DNA of 64,000 nt from JACCSI01 sp035575715 (GTDB lineage Bacteria > Acidobacteriota > Vicinamibacteria > Vicinamibacterales > UBA2999): contig DATLXN010000026.1 in assembly GCA_035575715.1 (NCBI GenBank), forward strand, positions 58,443-122,442, given 5' to 3'. The position numbers and the translations under genes were made by a program. Below the pieces are notes generated by a model. It was not told the origin of the DNA, ran no database searches, and saw nothing but the letters and a program-made list of their open reading frames with translations. Positions 26,826-34,615 of this stretch are shown here, in pieces; the stretch's first letter is position 1; each line of letters opens with the position of its first letter.

Positions 26826-27494
26826 CTATCGCTGAAAGTTGGCCAGAACCTTCTTGACGTAATTCTGCGTTTCCGGAAAGGGCGGGATGCCGCGATACTT
26901 CCGCACCGCACCGGGCCCGGCGTTATAGGCGGCAATGGCGCGGTTCATGTCGAACCGGGCCAGCAGGAACTTCAGATACTGCACGCCGGCTTCCAGATTC
27001 GACGCCGGGTCGTAGAGGTTACGAATCCCGAAGTCAGCCCCGGTCGTGGGCATCACCTGCATCAGGCCGCGGGCGCCGACGGGCGATTTCGCTTGTGGCT
27101 GGTAATTGGATTCCGCTTGTACGACGGCGTGCACCAACGCGGGATCGACGCCGTGCTTGAGCGACACGGTGTGAATCAATTCCGCAAAGGGACGGGCGTC
27201 GATCACGGTTGGCGCGTTTAGTGCAACAGAGGTTGCATGCGCCATCATCTCCGGCTCGACATCGGCCACTTCATCGGGCGCGATGCGCGCGATGACCGAT
27301 TTGTCGAAGCTGGCTTCGCCGCCGTGACGCAAGGTCACGGTGATGATATCGCCGGACACCAGATAATCCTTGACGGACATCGAGCGCCCGTTGGCGAAAA
27401 AGATCATTTCCGCATTCAACTGGCTGACTGAGCCCAGCACGATCACGGAAAGCAAAAGGCTCCAGAAAATCCTCTTAGTACGTGCCTCTCGCAT
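26826..27494 (-). CDS. Secreted lytic transglycosylase (SLT domain)
   Basis: The 222-residue protein has a signal peptide (LLLSVIVLGSVSQLNA), a short N-terminal DUF4124-like or linker segment, and a C-terminal Slt domain from about residue 105. Catalytic Glu sits in VVQAESNYQPQAKSPVGA; GLMQVMP and AAYNAGPGAV are the other family motifs. Such enzymes cut peptidoglycan with 1,6-anhydroMurNAc formation, and small ones are often tied to envelope-spanning machines. Here it lies just upstream of the secretion operon, separated by a strong terminator, so a shared role is plausible but not shown. Confidence 0.92.
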   Translation of the reverse strand: MREARTKRIFWSLLLSVIVLGSVSQLNAEMIFFANGRSMSVKDYLVSGDIITVTLRHGGEASFDKSVIARIAPDEVADVEPEMMAHATSVALNAPTVIDARPFAELIHTVSLKHGVDPALVHAVVQAESNYQPQAKSPVGARGLMQVMPTTGADFGIRNLYDPASNLEAGVQYLKFLLARFDMNRAIAAYNAGPGAVRKYRGIPPFPETQNYVKKVLANFQR

Positions 27495-27530
27495 TTACAC
27501 CTCCTGGCGAATGGTTACCGTGCGTGTCCG

Positions 27531-28442
27531 TCAGGACCCGGGCTGAACGAATGCGTGAAAGACTCGAACGCCGAGTTCTCGCGTGTCGCCACTTTTAGCT
27601 GCGGTCTCGAGCGCCGGGACAAAGGTCCGGTTGGCGACGAGTTTAAGTTCTACCATATCCCCCGACCCGAATTGCTCGGCTGACACGGCGAACTTCCGGA
27701 CCGGCGCATCGTCGGCGGCGACCGGCACAACGCCGATCGATTGATCACCGAGTCTGACATCCACCTCAGTCGCAGCCCCTGCGGCGCCACTGGGATTATC
27801 CAGTTGCAGCACAAAGGTCGCATCCTTACGAGGATTCCGGAACGCGACGGTCGCTTCCTTCTTGGTCCACTTCCACTCGACGCGCGGATTCTCCGGTGCC
27901 ACCTCGGCGGGATGCCACCCATCCTTGTAGATGAGGTAGACATTTTCCGTCTGCGGCAGCAAGTCAAAGGCGGCAACCTGATACGAATGGTCTCCGCGAT
28001 CCGAATTGCCCAGCTTCAGGCGTGCATTAGTCGAGATGTCATACACACCCATTACGATTTTGGCGTTCCCGACGTATGGATACATCGGGACAAACATCGT
28101 GCGTGTGTATTCGATCTTTTGACCCGCCTTCCACGAGTTTGGTTGCGTCGGCAACTCGTGATCGTCGGTCCACATTCGTTCTTCGTCGGCGTCGACCACG
28201 TGGACGAACACGCGGTAATGACCGGTCGCGGGAGCGGCGGCTGCGATCTGGAAGCGATACGTCATGTCGACGGGGCTTCCTTGCGCGACCTGCGCTCGAG
28301 ATAACGCGACTTCGGCGGTAGCCACGGCCGGGCTGGTATCGACCTCCGTTGAACAAGAGGCCATCAGAGAGCCGGCCGCAGACACCAACAGCACCAGGCG
28401 CAGGCTGCGCGGCAGCCCGCCCCTTACGACGGTTCGTTGCAT
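27531..28442 (-). CDS. Lipoprotein of unknown function
   Basis: ATG 28442 gives 303 residues with a lipoprotein signal ending in the lipobox LMASC near residue 30; the longer frame to 28490 would extend into the BMC gene. The mature protein looks beta-rich: YRVFVHVVDADEERMWTDDHELP near residue 78, FVPMYPYVGNAKIVMGVYDI, then WHPAEVAPENPRVEWKWT. This resembles proteins with tandem Ig-like sandwiches described only as hypothetical. It is divergent from the BMC shell gene, with the two starts 36 bases apart. Confidence 0.75.
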   Translation of the reverse strand: MQRTVVRGGLPRSLRLVLLVSAAGSLMASCSTEVDTSPAVATAEVALSRAQVAQGSPVDMTYRFQIAAAAPATGHYRVFVHVVDADEERMWTDDHELPTQPNSWKAGQKIEYTRTMFVPMYPYVGNAKIVMGVYDISTNARLKLGNSDRGDHSYQVAAFDLLPQTENVYLIYKDGWHPAEVAPENPRVEWKWTKKEATVAFRNPRKDATFVLQLDNPSGAAGAATEVDVRLGDQSIGVVPVAADDAPVRKFAVSAEQFGSGDMVELKLVANRTFVPALETAAKSGDTRELGVRVFHAFVQPGS

Positions 28443-28478
28443 GTTGAGAGGCCCCATAATATCATCCCAGTCAACAAG

Positions 28479-28760
28479 ATGGAAGCTCAACAGGGCGCTT
28501 TAGGTATGGTCGAGACGCGTGGCTTTATTGGCTCGGTTGAAGCCGCGGATGCAATGGTCAAAGCCGCCAACGTGGCCCTGATCGGGTCGGAATATATCGG
28601 CGCCGGCTACGTCACCGTCATGGTGCGCGGCGATGTCGGCGCGGTTAAGGCCGCGACTGACGCGGGCGCGGCTGCAGCAAGGCGGGTCGGCGAGTTAATT
28701 TCGGTCCACGTCATCGCGCGCCCGCACAGCGAAGTCGAACGAGTCCTTCCTAAGGGATAA
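28479..28760 (+). CDS. Bacterial microcompartment hexameric shell protein (BMC-H)
   Basis: Single BMC domain of 93 residues, the PduA/EutM/CsoS1 type that tiles microcompartment facets. Signature sequence: ALGMVETRGFIGSVEAADAM, then KAANVALIGSEYIGAGYVTV, MVRGDVGAVKAATDAGAAAA and VISVHVIA-like ISVHVIARPH. The pore-lining loop reads IGAG. I start at ATG 28479 (MEAQQGALG); the longer frame to 28437 would overlap the divergent lipoprotein. The next gene, an aldehyde dehydrogenase, begins 12 bases later. No other shell protein (trimer or pentamer vertex) is encoded in this window. Confidence 0.95.
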   Translation: MEAQQGALGMVETRGFIGSVEAADAMVKAANVALIGSEYIGAGYVTVMVRGDVGAVKAATDAGAAAARRVGELISVHVIARPHSEVERVLPKG

Positions 28761-28772
28761 CATCGGTCGTCA

Positions 28773-30599
28773 GTGGGGAGTGGTCAGCCGTCCGTGCCGA
28801 GCGCCGCGCAAACCGATCGCGATCTGGCGTCGATCAGTGAGGCGCGCACGCTCGCCCGCCGGGCCCGCCAGGCGCAACTGATCCTCGCGGAGTTTTCCCA
28901 ACAGCAAATCGACGCCATCATCGACGCCATGGCCGCGGCGGTCACCCCGTTCGCAGAGTCCCTCGCTCGCCTCGCCGTCGAGGAAACCACCTACGGCGTC
29001 GTCGCAGACAAGATTCAGAAAAACCTGTTCGGATCGAAACAGGTGTACGAGTTCATCCGGCCGATGAAAACGGTCGGCGTGATCAATCGCATCGAGGACA
29101 AGAAAATCGTCGAGATCGCCGAGCCGTTCGGCGTGGTCGCGGCGATCGTCCCGTCGACCAATCCCACGTCGACCACGATTTACAAAATCCTCATCTCGAT
29201 CAAAGCGCGCTGCGCCATCGTGATCAGTCCGCATCCCTCCGCGGCGCGCTCGATCATCCGCACGGCGGAAATCATGTACGACGCCGCGCGCAAAGCCGGG
29301 TTACCCGAGGGCGCCATTGGCTGGCTGACGACGGTCACGCTCGAGGGGACACAGGAGTTGATGAAGCAGCGCGAGATCTCGGTGATCCTCGCGACCGGCG
29401 GGATGGGCCTGGTGCGCGCGGCCTATAGCGCCGGCAAACCGGCCTACGGTGTCGGGCCGGGCAACGCGCCCTGTTACATCGAGCAGTCGGCGGACCTGAC
29501 GAAAGCCGCCGCGGATATCCTCACCGGCAAGGCATTCGACAATGGCGTGCTCTGCTCGTCGCCCAATTCAGTGGTCGTTGATGCGGCGGTTGACGGCGAG
29601 GTGCGGCGCCAGTTCCAGGCGCAGGGCGGACACTTCCTGTCTGCGAGTGAAGCGGACACGCTCGCTGCCATCCTGGTGACGCCGCAGCGCCTGCCGAATC
29701 CGGCGCTGGTCGGCAAGTCAGCGATCTATATCGCGGAAAAGATCGGCATCTCTGTGCCACCGGGGACACGCGCGCTGATCGCCGAACTGAAAGGGGTCGG
29801 CCGCGATCACCCGCTGTCGATCGAAAAGCTCTGCCCGGTCCTGTCGTATTACGTCGTGCAGGACTGGAAGGAAGCGTGCGAGCGCTGCAAGCAGATTCTC
29901 CGTTACGGCGGTATGGGTCACACGATGTCGATCCACTCACGCAATGAGCAGGTGATTCTCGAATTTGGTCTTCACAAACCAGCCTACCGAATCTGCGTCA
30001 ACACGCCGTCAACGCTCGGCGCGATCGGTCTGACCACCGGCCTCGATCCGGCAATGACGCTGGGATGCGGAGGCTTCGGCGGCAACATCACCTCGGACAA
30101 CATCACGCCAAGGCATCTGCTGAATATCAAAAGGCTGGCGTATGAGATCCGACCAGTAAATGCGGCAGGCGGGCAGGCAGGAGCAGGGCCAGGTAGGCAG
30201 GTCATGGCGGGTGGGCAGGTAACGGCAGGTGGGCAGGTAGGGGAACCGAAGTTGCCTCAGGCTCCGGCGAAGCCCGTTCCCGAACCCATTGCGGCCGATA
30301 ATCTGACGCGACGGATCGACGCGTTTCTGTCGTCGCGCGGCCTTGCGGGGGCGCCGTCCCCGCCTTCTGCGACTCCCGCCACATCCGCCGTTAACCCGCC
30401 GGCGCTACCCGGCCCACCTGCCCACCTGCTAACGCCGCCAGCGCAGCCAGTAGCGGCCTTCGTCTGTGAAGACGATGTGCGCACTGCTGTGAAGCAGGGT
30501 CAAAAAATCGTCGTAGGGGAAAAGACCATAATTACGCCTTCTGGGCGCGATGCGGGCGAGGCCGCCAAGGTTTTTATCTGGCAGTCCTACCCTGCTTGA
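28773..30599 (+). CDS. CoA-acylating aldehyde dehydrogenase (PduP/EutE-like) with cargo-type C-terminal extension
   Basis: PduP/EutE enzymes turn aldehydes into acyl-CoA inside microcompartments. Start GTG 28773 (a second GTG at 28794 is possible). Residues about 20-465 are the dehydrogenase: VAAIVPSTNPTSTTIYK near 125, ATGGMGLVRAAYSAGKPAYG near 210, and catalytic Cys in DNGVLCSSPN near 252. The remaining 140 residues are unusual: a Gly/Gln/Val linker written by short DNA repeats, an amphipathic helix DNLTRRIDAFLSSRGL resembling encapsulation peptides, a Pro/Ala linker, and a final FVCEDDVRTAVKQGQKIVVG..TIITPSGRD module. Typical PduP is about 460 residues. Tight coupling to the shell gene implies it is encapsulated; substrate unknown. 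Confidence 0.93.
   Translation: MGSGQPSVPSAAQTDRDLASISEARTLARRARQAQLILAEFSQQQIDAIIDAMAAAVTPFAESLARLAVEETTYGVVADKIQKNLFGSKQVYEFIRPMKTVGVINRIEDKKIVEIAEPFGVVAAIVPSTNPTSTTIYKILISIKARCAIVISPHPSAARSIIRTAEIMYDAARKAGLPEGAIGWLTTVTLEGTQELMKQREISVILATGGMGLVRAAYSAGKPAYGVGPGNAPCYIEQSADLTKAAADILTGKAFDNGVLCSSPNSVVVDAAVDGEVRRQFQAQGGHFLSASEADTLAAILVTPQRLPNPALVGKSAIYIAEKIGISVPPGTRALIAELKGVGRDHPLSIEKLCPVLSYYVVQDWKEACERCKQILRYGGMGHTMSIHSRNEQVILEFGLHKPAYRICVNTPSTLGAIGLTTGLDPAMTLGCGGFGGNITSDNITPRHLLNIKRLAYEIRPVNAAGGQAGAGPGRQVMAGGQVTAGGQVGEPKLPQAPAKPVPEPIAADNLTRRIDAFLSSRGLAGAPSPPSATPATSAVNPPALPGPPAHLLTPPAQPVAAFVCEDDVRTAVKQGQKIVVGEKTIITPSGRDAGEAAKVFIWQSYPA
30174..30249 (+). repeat. Degenerate GGCAGGT/GGGCAGG repeat inside the aldehyde dehydrogenase linker
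   Basis: About ten imperfect copies of a 7-8 base unit related to GGCAGGT occur in frame and encode the Gly/Gln/Val/Ala linker after the dehydrogenase domain. The reverse-complement unit (CCACCTGC) appears again near 30415-30430 in the second linker of the same gene. Confidence 0.7.
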
Positions 30600-30635
30600 T
30601 CGAGCGCGACCGGCAATTCCCCCACCTCAGCCAAC

Positions 30636-30675
30636 CGACAATTTCGACACACCAGCGACAATTCCGACACAGCAG
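30636..30675. repeat. Two-copy 20-base direct repeat
   Basis: CGACAATTTCGACACACCAG (30636-30655) is followed at once by a second copy with two changes (30656-30675). It lies in the 159-base gap between the aldehyde dehydrogenase and mltD. Confidence 0.75.
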
Positions 30676-30703
30676 ATCGACCCTAAACTTTTAATAATCA
30701 ATA

Positions 30704-30718
30704 GGTTGACGCTCAACC
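30704..30718 (+). promoter_or_regulatory. Inverted repeat over a possible -35 of mltD
   Basis: GGTTGA and TCAACC form a perfect 6-base dyad around CGC. It contains TTGACG (30706-30711), a good -35 match; the sequence 17 bases later, TACTCT, is only a weak -10. The mltD ATG is at 30759. Confidence 0.35.
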
Positions 30719-30758
30719 GATCGCATGTTACTCTGCCGCTTCCCCAAAACCAGGGACC

Positions 30759-32471
30759 ATGCAAAAACACATAAGACTCTTTGCGACAGTGGTCGTGATC
30801 TCGTCGGTAAGCGTCGCCTGTTCCTCTGGCTCAGGTGCGCGCGTCGCCCAAGTGGTGCCGCCGACCCCGCCTGCCGCTCAGGTTTCCGCCGCGCCGCTGG
30901 CGACGACGGCTGACCCGGTCCAGGAGCTGTTGACCCTCGCCGATCGCCACTTCGACGTGGGGCGTAGCGAACTCTCGCTTGGCCACTTCGCCCGCGCCAA
31001 AGCCGCATTTAACACGGCACTCGAGGTGCTGCTGGAATCCCCACAGGGCGCCCGCGGCGAACCCCGGCTCCGTGACCATTTCGACCGCCTCGTTGATCGG
31101 ATCGCCGCTCTCGAATTAAGTGCGCTGGCCACTGGCGACGGCTTCACCGAACAAAAAGCGGAGCCGGCGTCGATTGACGAATTGCTGGCCATCAACACCT
31201 TCGACACCACCCCTCCCACGGCGGCCACCGCCGACAGCGTGCAGGCCGACCTCGAGGAAACGGAGCACGATATTCCGATTCCGCTGAACGACCGGGTGTT
31301 GCGCTACGTGGAATTGTTCCAGGGTCGTCTGCGCGACTATCTGACTGCAGGATTGTCACGCGGTGCTCAGTACCTGCCGATGATTCAGGATGTCTTCCGC
31401 GCCGAAGGCCTCCCGCTCGACCTGGCCTACGTGCCGTTGATCGAAAGCGCGTTCAAGCCGACCGCGTTATCCCGCGCCAAAGCCAAGGGCGTCTGGCAAT
31501 TCATGCCGCCCACCGGCCGCGAATACGGCCTCAAACAGGACTGGTATATCGACGAGCGGTCGGACCCCGCGAAGGCCACGATCGCAGCGGCCAAGTATTT
31601 CAAGTCGCTGTATCGGATGTTTGACGACTGGCACCTGGCGATGGCGTCCTACAACGGCGGCCCGGGCCGGATGCAACGCGCGATCAACAAGAGCGGGCTC
31701 GACGACTTCTGGTCGCTGACCGAGACGTCTGATTATCTGCCGCGCGAAACTCGCGATTATGTGCCGATGATTCTCGCTGCGGTGATCATCGCGAAGAACC
31801 CGGTTAAGTACGGCTTCGACATCATCCCGACCGAAGCGCCGGCGACTGCATCGGTGTCGGTCCCCGCTGCCGTCGACCTGCGCCGCGTCGCAGAATGGGC
31901 TGGCGTCGCGGCGGACGACATCCAGAAACTCAACCCCGAACTGCGCCGTTGGACGACGCCGATTCGCGGTCAGAGCTACGACCTGAAAATCCCGGCTGCG
32001 AGCGCGGATCGGGTACGCGATGAACTGCACGAAGCCAATACGCGCGAGCTCAACGCCCTGCAGTGGCACGTCGTCAAGCGCGGCGAAACGCTTGCCACCA
32101 TCGCCCGCAAACTGCGCGTCAACCGCACGGATTTGGCGGAGGCGAATTACCTGCGCATGGCGTCTAAGGTGACCTCCGGGCAGCGTCTGCTGATTCCGCG
32201 CATGCCGTCAGCCGCGCTGCTTGCACGTGGCGGCACTGCCATTCCGGCTGGCGCGGTCGCGGACGACACCACCGCCGACACCCAGTCCGAAGACACCGCT
32301 CGCCTCGTCCATCGCGTGAAAGCGGGCGAGACGCTGTACTCCATCGCCCGCAAGTATCAGACGACGGTCGAGAGCGTGAAGAGCGTCAACAACCTGCGCC
32401 GCAGCGCGCTCAAGGTCGGCACGCGGCTGACGATCCAGACCGGACGCTCGGTCGCGACACAGCAGCAATAG
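30759..32471 (+). CDS. mltD: Membrane-bound lytic murein transglycosylase D with LysM repeats
   Basis: Outer-membrane lipoprotein that cleaves peptidoglycan glycan strands. The 570-residue protein has a lipoprotein signal ending in SVAC near residue 21 and a helical linker region. The Slt-type catalytic domain spans about 200-330: catalytic Glu about residue 228 in VPLIESAFKP, then KGVWQFMPPTGREYGL and MASYNGGPGRM. Two clear LysM domains for glycan binding follow at about 433-480 (WHVVKRGETLATIARKL) and 516-560 (HRVKAGETLYSIARKY). A third, weaker one lies near 370-410 (RRVAEWAGVAADDIQKLNPEL). It ends at a heptad repeat block and a strong terminator. Confidence 0.93.
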   Translation: MQKHIRLFATVVVISSVSVACSSGSGARVAQVVPPTPPAAQVSAAPLATTADPVQELLTLADRHFDVGRSELSLGHFARAKAAFNTALEVLLESPQGARGEPRLRDHFDRLVDRIAALELSALATGDGFTEQKAEPASIDELLAINTFDTTPPTAATADSVQADLEETEHDIPIPLNDRVLRYVELFQGRLRDYLTAGLSRGAQYLPMIQDVFRAEGLPLDLAYVPLIESAFKPTALSRAKAKGVWQFMPPTGREYGLKQDWYIDERSDPAKATIAAAKYFKSLYRMFDDWHLAMASYNGGPGRMQRAINKSGLDDFWSLTETSDYLPRETRDYVPMILAAVIIAKNPVKYGFDIIPTEAPATASVSVPAAVDLRRVAEWAGVAADDIQKLNPELRRWTTPIRGQSYDLKIPAASADRVRDELHEANTRELNALQWHVVKRGETLATIARKLRVNRTDLAEANYLRMASKVTSGQRLLIPRMPSAALLARGGTAIPAGAVADDTTADTQSEDTARLVHRVKAGETLYSIARKYQTTVESVKSVNNLRRSALKVGTRLTIQTGRSVATQQQ

Positions 32472-32472
32472 A

Positions 32473-32521
32473 AAGTGCTGAGTGCTAGGCGCTAGGTGCT
32501 AAGTGCTAGGTGCTGAGTGCT
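32473..32521. repeat. Heptanucleotide tandem repeat, family A (AAGTGCT), 7 units
   Basis: Seven contiguous units: AAGTGCT, GAGTGCT, AGGCGCT, AGGTGCT, AAGTGCT, AGGTGCT, GAGTGCT. The block starts two bases after the mltD stop codon and precedes the terminator hairpin. Confidence 0.93.
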
Positions 32522-32533
32522 CAAGGCAAGAAA

Positions 32534-32564
32534 AAGGGCGGCCTCCCTGGGGAGTGCCGCCCTT
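32534..32564. terminator. Bidirectional intrinsic terminator between mltD and the coiled-coil gene
   Basis: Stem AAGGGCGGC (32534-32542) and GCCGCCCTT (32556-32564), 9 perfect base pairs, loop of 13 with its own CTCCC/GGGAG pairing. The minus strand continues with TTTTTCTT, the plus strand with CGCTTTTC. It fits a shared terminator for the two convergent genes. Confidence 0.9.
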
Positions 32565-32572
32565 CGCTTTTC

Positions 32573-32600
32573 TGATCCCTGATCCCTGATCCCTGATCCC
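32573..32600. repeat. Heptanucleotide tandem repeat, family B (TGATCCC), 4 perfect units
   Basis: Four identical TGATCCC units directly between the terminator and the stop codon of the minus-strand coiled-coil gene; a fifth, diverged unit (TGACTCA) overlaps that stop codon. Confidence 0.95.
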
Positions 32601-32604
32601 TGAC

Positions 32605-34206
32605 TCAGGCGCTCTTCGTTTCCCCGGCGCCTGCCCCCGTCGCGCGTGAACGCAGCGTCTTGATGCTGTGTTCGATGCGTTCGGCGACTTCGCGCTCACG
32701 TTGTAAGGCGCGGAGCGTGTTCTGCGCTTCCTGAACCATGAAGTCCAGTCGCGCCAGCTTCTCGCCGACGTGGTCGATCACCGCCTTCTGTTCGCCGAGC
32801 ATCTCGAGGTTGACGTTGATGTCGTCGAGCAGATTGGTAATCGAGTTGGTGCGCGTCTGCACTTCCTCGACAATCTTGCGGCGCGCTTCGATGCTGGCAA
32901 TCTTCTGATCGGTGTCGCTGACCCGTCCGAGCAGGTCTTCGACCTGGGTGCGGAGCGAGCTGACGTCGTTGCGGTGGTCAACGACAAACTGCAGATCGGC
33001 ACGGCTGCGGCTGCTGATCTGATGCACGCTGTCGACTTCTGCTTTGACCGCCTGAACCAACGCTTCGCGCTCGACGATCGCCTTGATCTTGTGGTCGATA
33101 GTCTCGGCATGGTTACCGAGATCGCTGAGGCGCTGTTCGAAGACGCTGATCTTCTTCTCGGAGAAAGCCAACTGCGAGCGGCGCTGCTCCAATTGCTTGA
33201 CCATCGTCTCGGCGCGCTTGAGCTGATCTTCGGCGGCTTCGGTTTGATTGACCGCGTCGCGCTGGCGCGTCTGCACGCGGGTCAGCTCTTCGAGCAATTC
33301 GTCCTTGACCGTGCCGGCGCGGCCGAGTTCGTCGTTGACCGTTTGCACCTGCTTGAGCCGATCGGAGACGTCGCCGGCGAGAGCGCGGCTCTGCTCGACG
33401 AGTTCGGCCAGGCGCGTGCGCTGGTCCATGACGACGTGCTCGTCCTGCTGAACCGATTTGACCTGCTGCTGGGTATGCGTGACGCTTTCGGCAAGGCGGC
33501 CGACTTCCGATGCCAGCGGCACCAGTTCGTGTTGCAGCGCCGCGACGCCATCGAGTTTCTGTTGGGCGTCCACGACCTGCGTGCCGACGGTATCGAGGAC
33601 GCTCTTGAGCGACTCCAGTTCCGAGCGCCGGGAGAGCTGCTCGCCCAGTTTGCGGTCGACTTCTGACGTGAGCACGTGCAGGTTATTGATCCGGCCTTCC
33701 AGCTTCTCGACGAACTGCAGCCGCGCGCCGACCCGGGTCAGCTGCGAGTCGAGTTCCGACGCAAGCTCGCCGAGTCTGGTGGCCGACTTGGTGCCTTCTT
33801 CGACCAGGTTCATCTTGCCGAGCACGGCGTCCATGCGCGATTCGAGTTCCGGCGTCTTGACCAGGAGCGAGGTCGCGCGCTCACCAAATGCTTCGAGCGC
33901 GGAGCGGTCCTGCGACAGCTTGTCGCGCAGCTGCGTCGCTTCGGCCAGTGACTTGTGAAAGTCCTGCATGTCCTTGCGCAGCAGTTCGACATCCTGCCGG
34001 CTCTTGAGCAGGCTGTCGTGCTGGGCCGCGGTGCGTTTGCCGATCTCGTCAACCTGCGCGAGGCGGTCGGCCAAAGCCTCGAGCGCGTTCTGCTTGCGGG
34101 CAAGTTCGTCGGCCTGCGTGCCGAGCGTCTGAAAGTCTTTGTTCAGGGTGTCGGCGCGCTGGGTCAGGGCCGAGACAGCTTTGTCCTTGGCCAGCAGACC
34201 GTCCAT
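32605..34206 (-). CDS. C-terminal fragment of the interrupted coiled-coil gene
   Basis: The longest intact piece, 533 residues from an internal ATG at 34206 (MDGLLAKDKAVSAL), almost entirely alpha-helical coiled coil rich in Glu, Gln, Lys and Leu, with a C-terminal tail ending GAGETKSA. Whether it is translated alone is unknown; the ATG is internal to the reconstructed gene. Confidence 0.6.
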   Translation of the reverse strand: MDGLLAKDKAVSALTQRADTLNKDFQTLGTQADELARKQNALEALADRLAQVDEIGKRTAAQHDSLLKSRQDVELLRKDMQDFHKSLAEATQLRDKLSQDRSALEAFGERATSLLVKTPELESRMDAVLGKMNLVEEGTKSATRLGELASELDSQLTRVGARLQFVEKLEGRINNLHVLTSEVDRKLGEQLSRRSELESLKSVLDTVGTQVVDAQQKLDGVAALQHELVPLASEVGRLAESVTHTQQQVKSVQQDEHVVMDQRTRLAELVEQSRALAGDVSDRLKQVQTVNDELGRAGTVKDELLEELTRVQTRQRDAVNQTEAAEDQLKRAETMVKQLEQRRSQLAFSEKKISVFEQRLSDLGNHAETIDHKIKAIVEREALVQAVKAEVDSVHQISSRSRADLQFVVDHRNDVSSLRTQVEDLLGRVSDTDQKIASIEARRKIVEEVQTRTNSITNLLDDINVNLEMLGEQKAVIDHVGEKLARLDFMVQEAQNTLRALQREREVAERIEHSIKTLRSRATGAGAGETKSA

Positions 34207-34615
34207 GCGGCCTTCGGCTTCGCCGACGGCGCCCTGCAGCCCCTTGAGGCGTTTGGTCGAACGCGTCGAATTCCTTTTTCTCGAACGACAGGCGCTCGAC
34301 GTTCGCCTTGAGGTATTCGGCCAGTGAGCGGCTTTCCTTTTCGAGGCGGCCGAACTCGCGGCTGAAATCTTCGCGCGAGGCGGTTGCGGTTTCGAGGTGC
34401 GTCTCGGTTTCCTGCGCCAGCTTCTCCATCTTGGAGAGTGTTTCTTCGGCGCGCTGCACCTGCTTGCCGCCTTCGTTCAACTTGCTGATCTGGACGTCCA
34501 TCGCCCAGACCATTTCGTTGAGCCGATTGGCTTGCACCGCCGCGTGGTCGACGGCGTGCTTGTGCGCTTCGAGTGCTTTGACTTTGTGCGAGACGTGCTC
34601 GGCGAGTGCGTTCAG

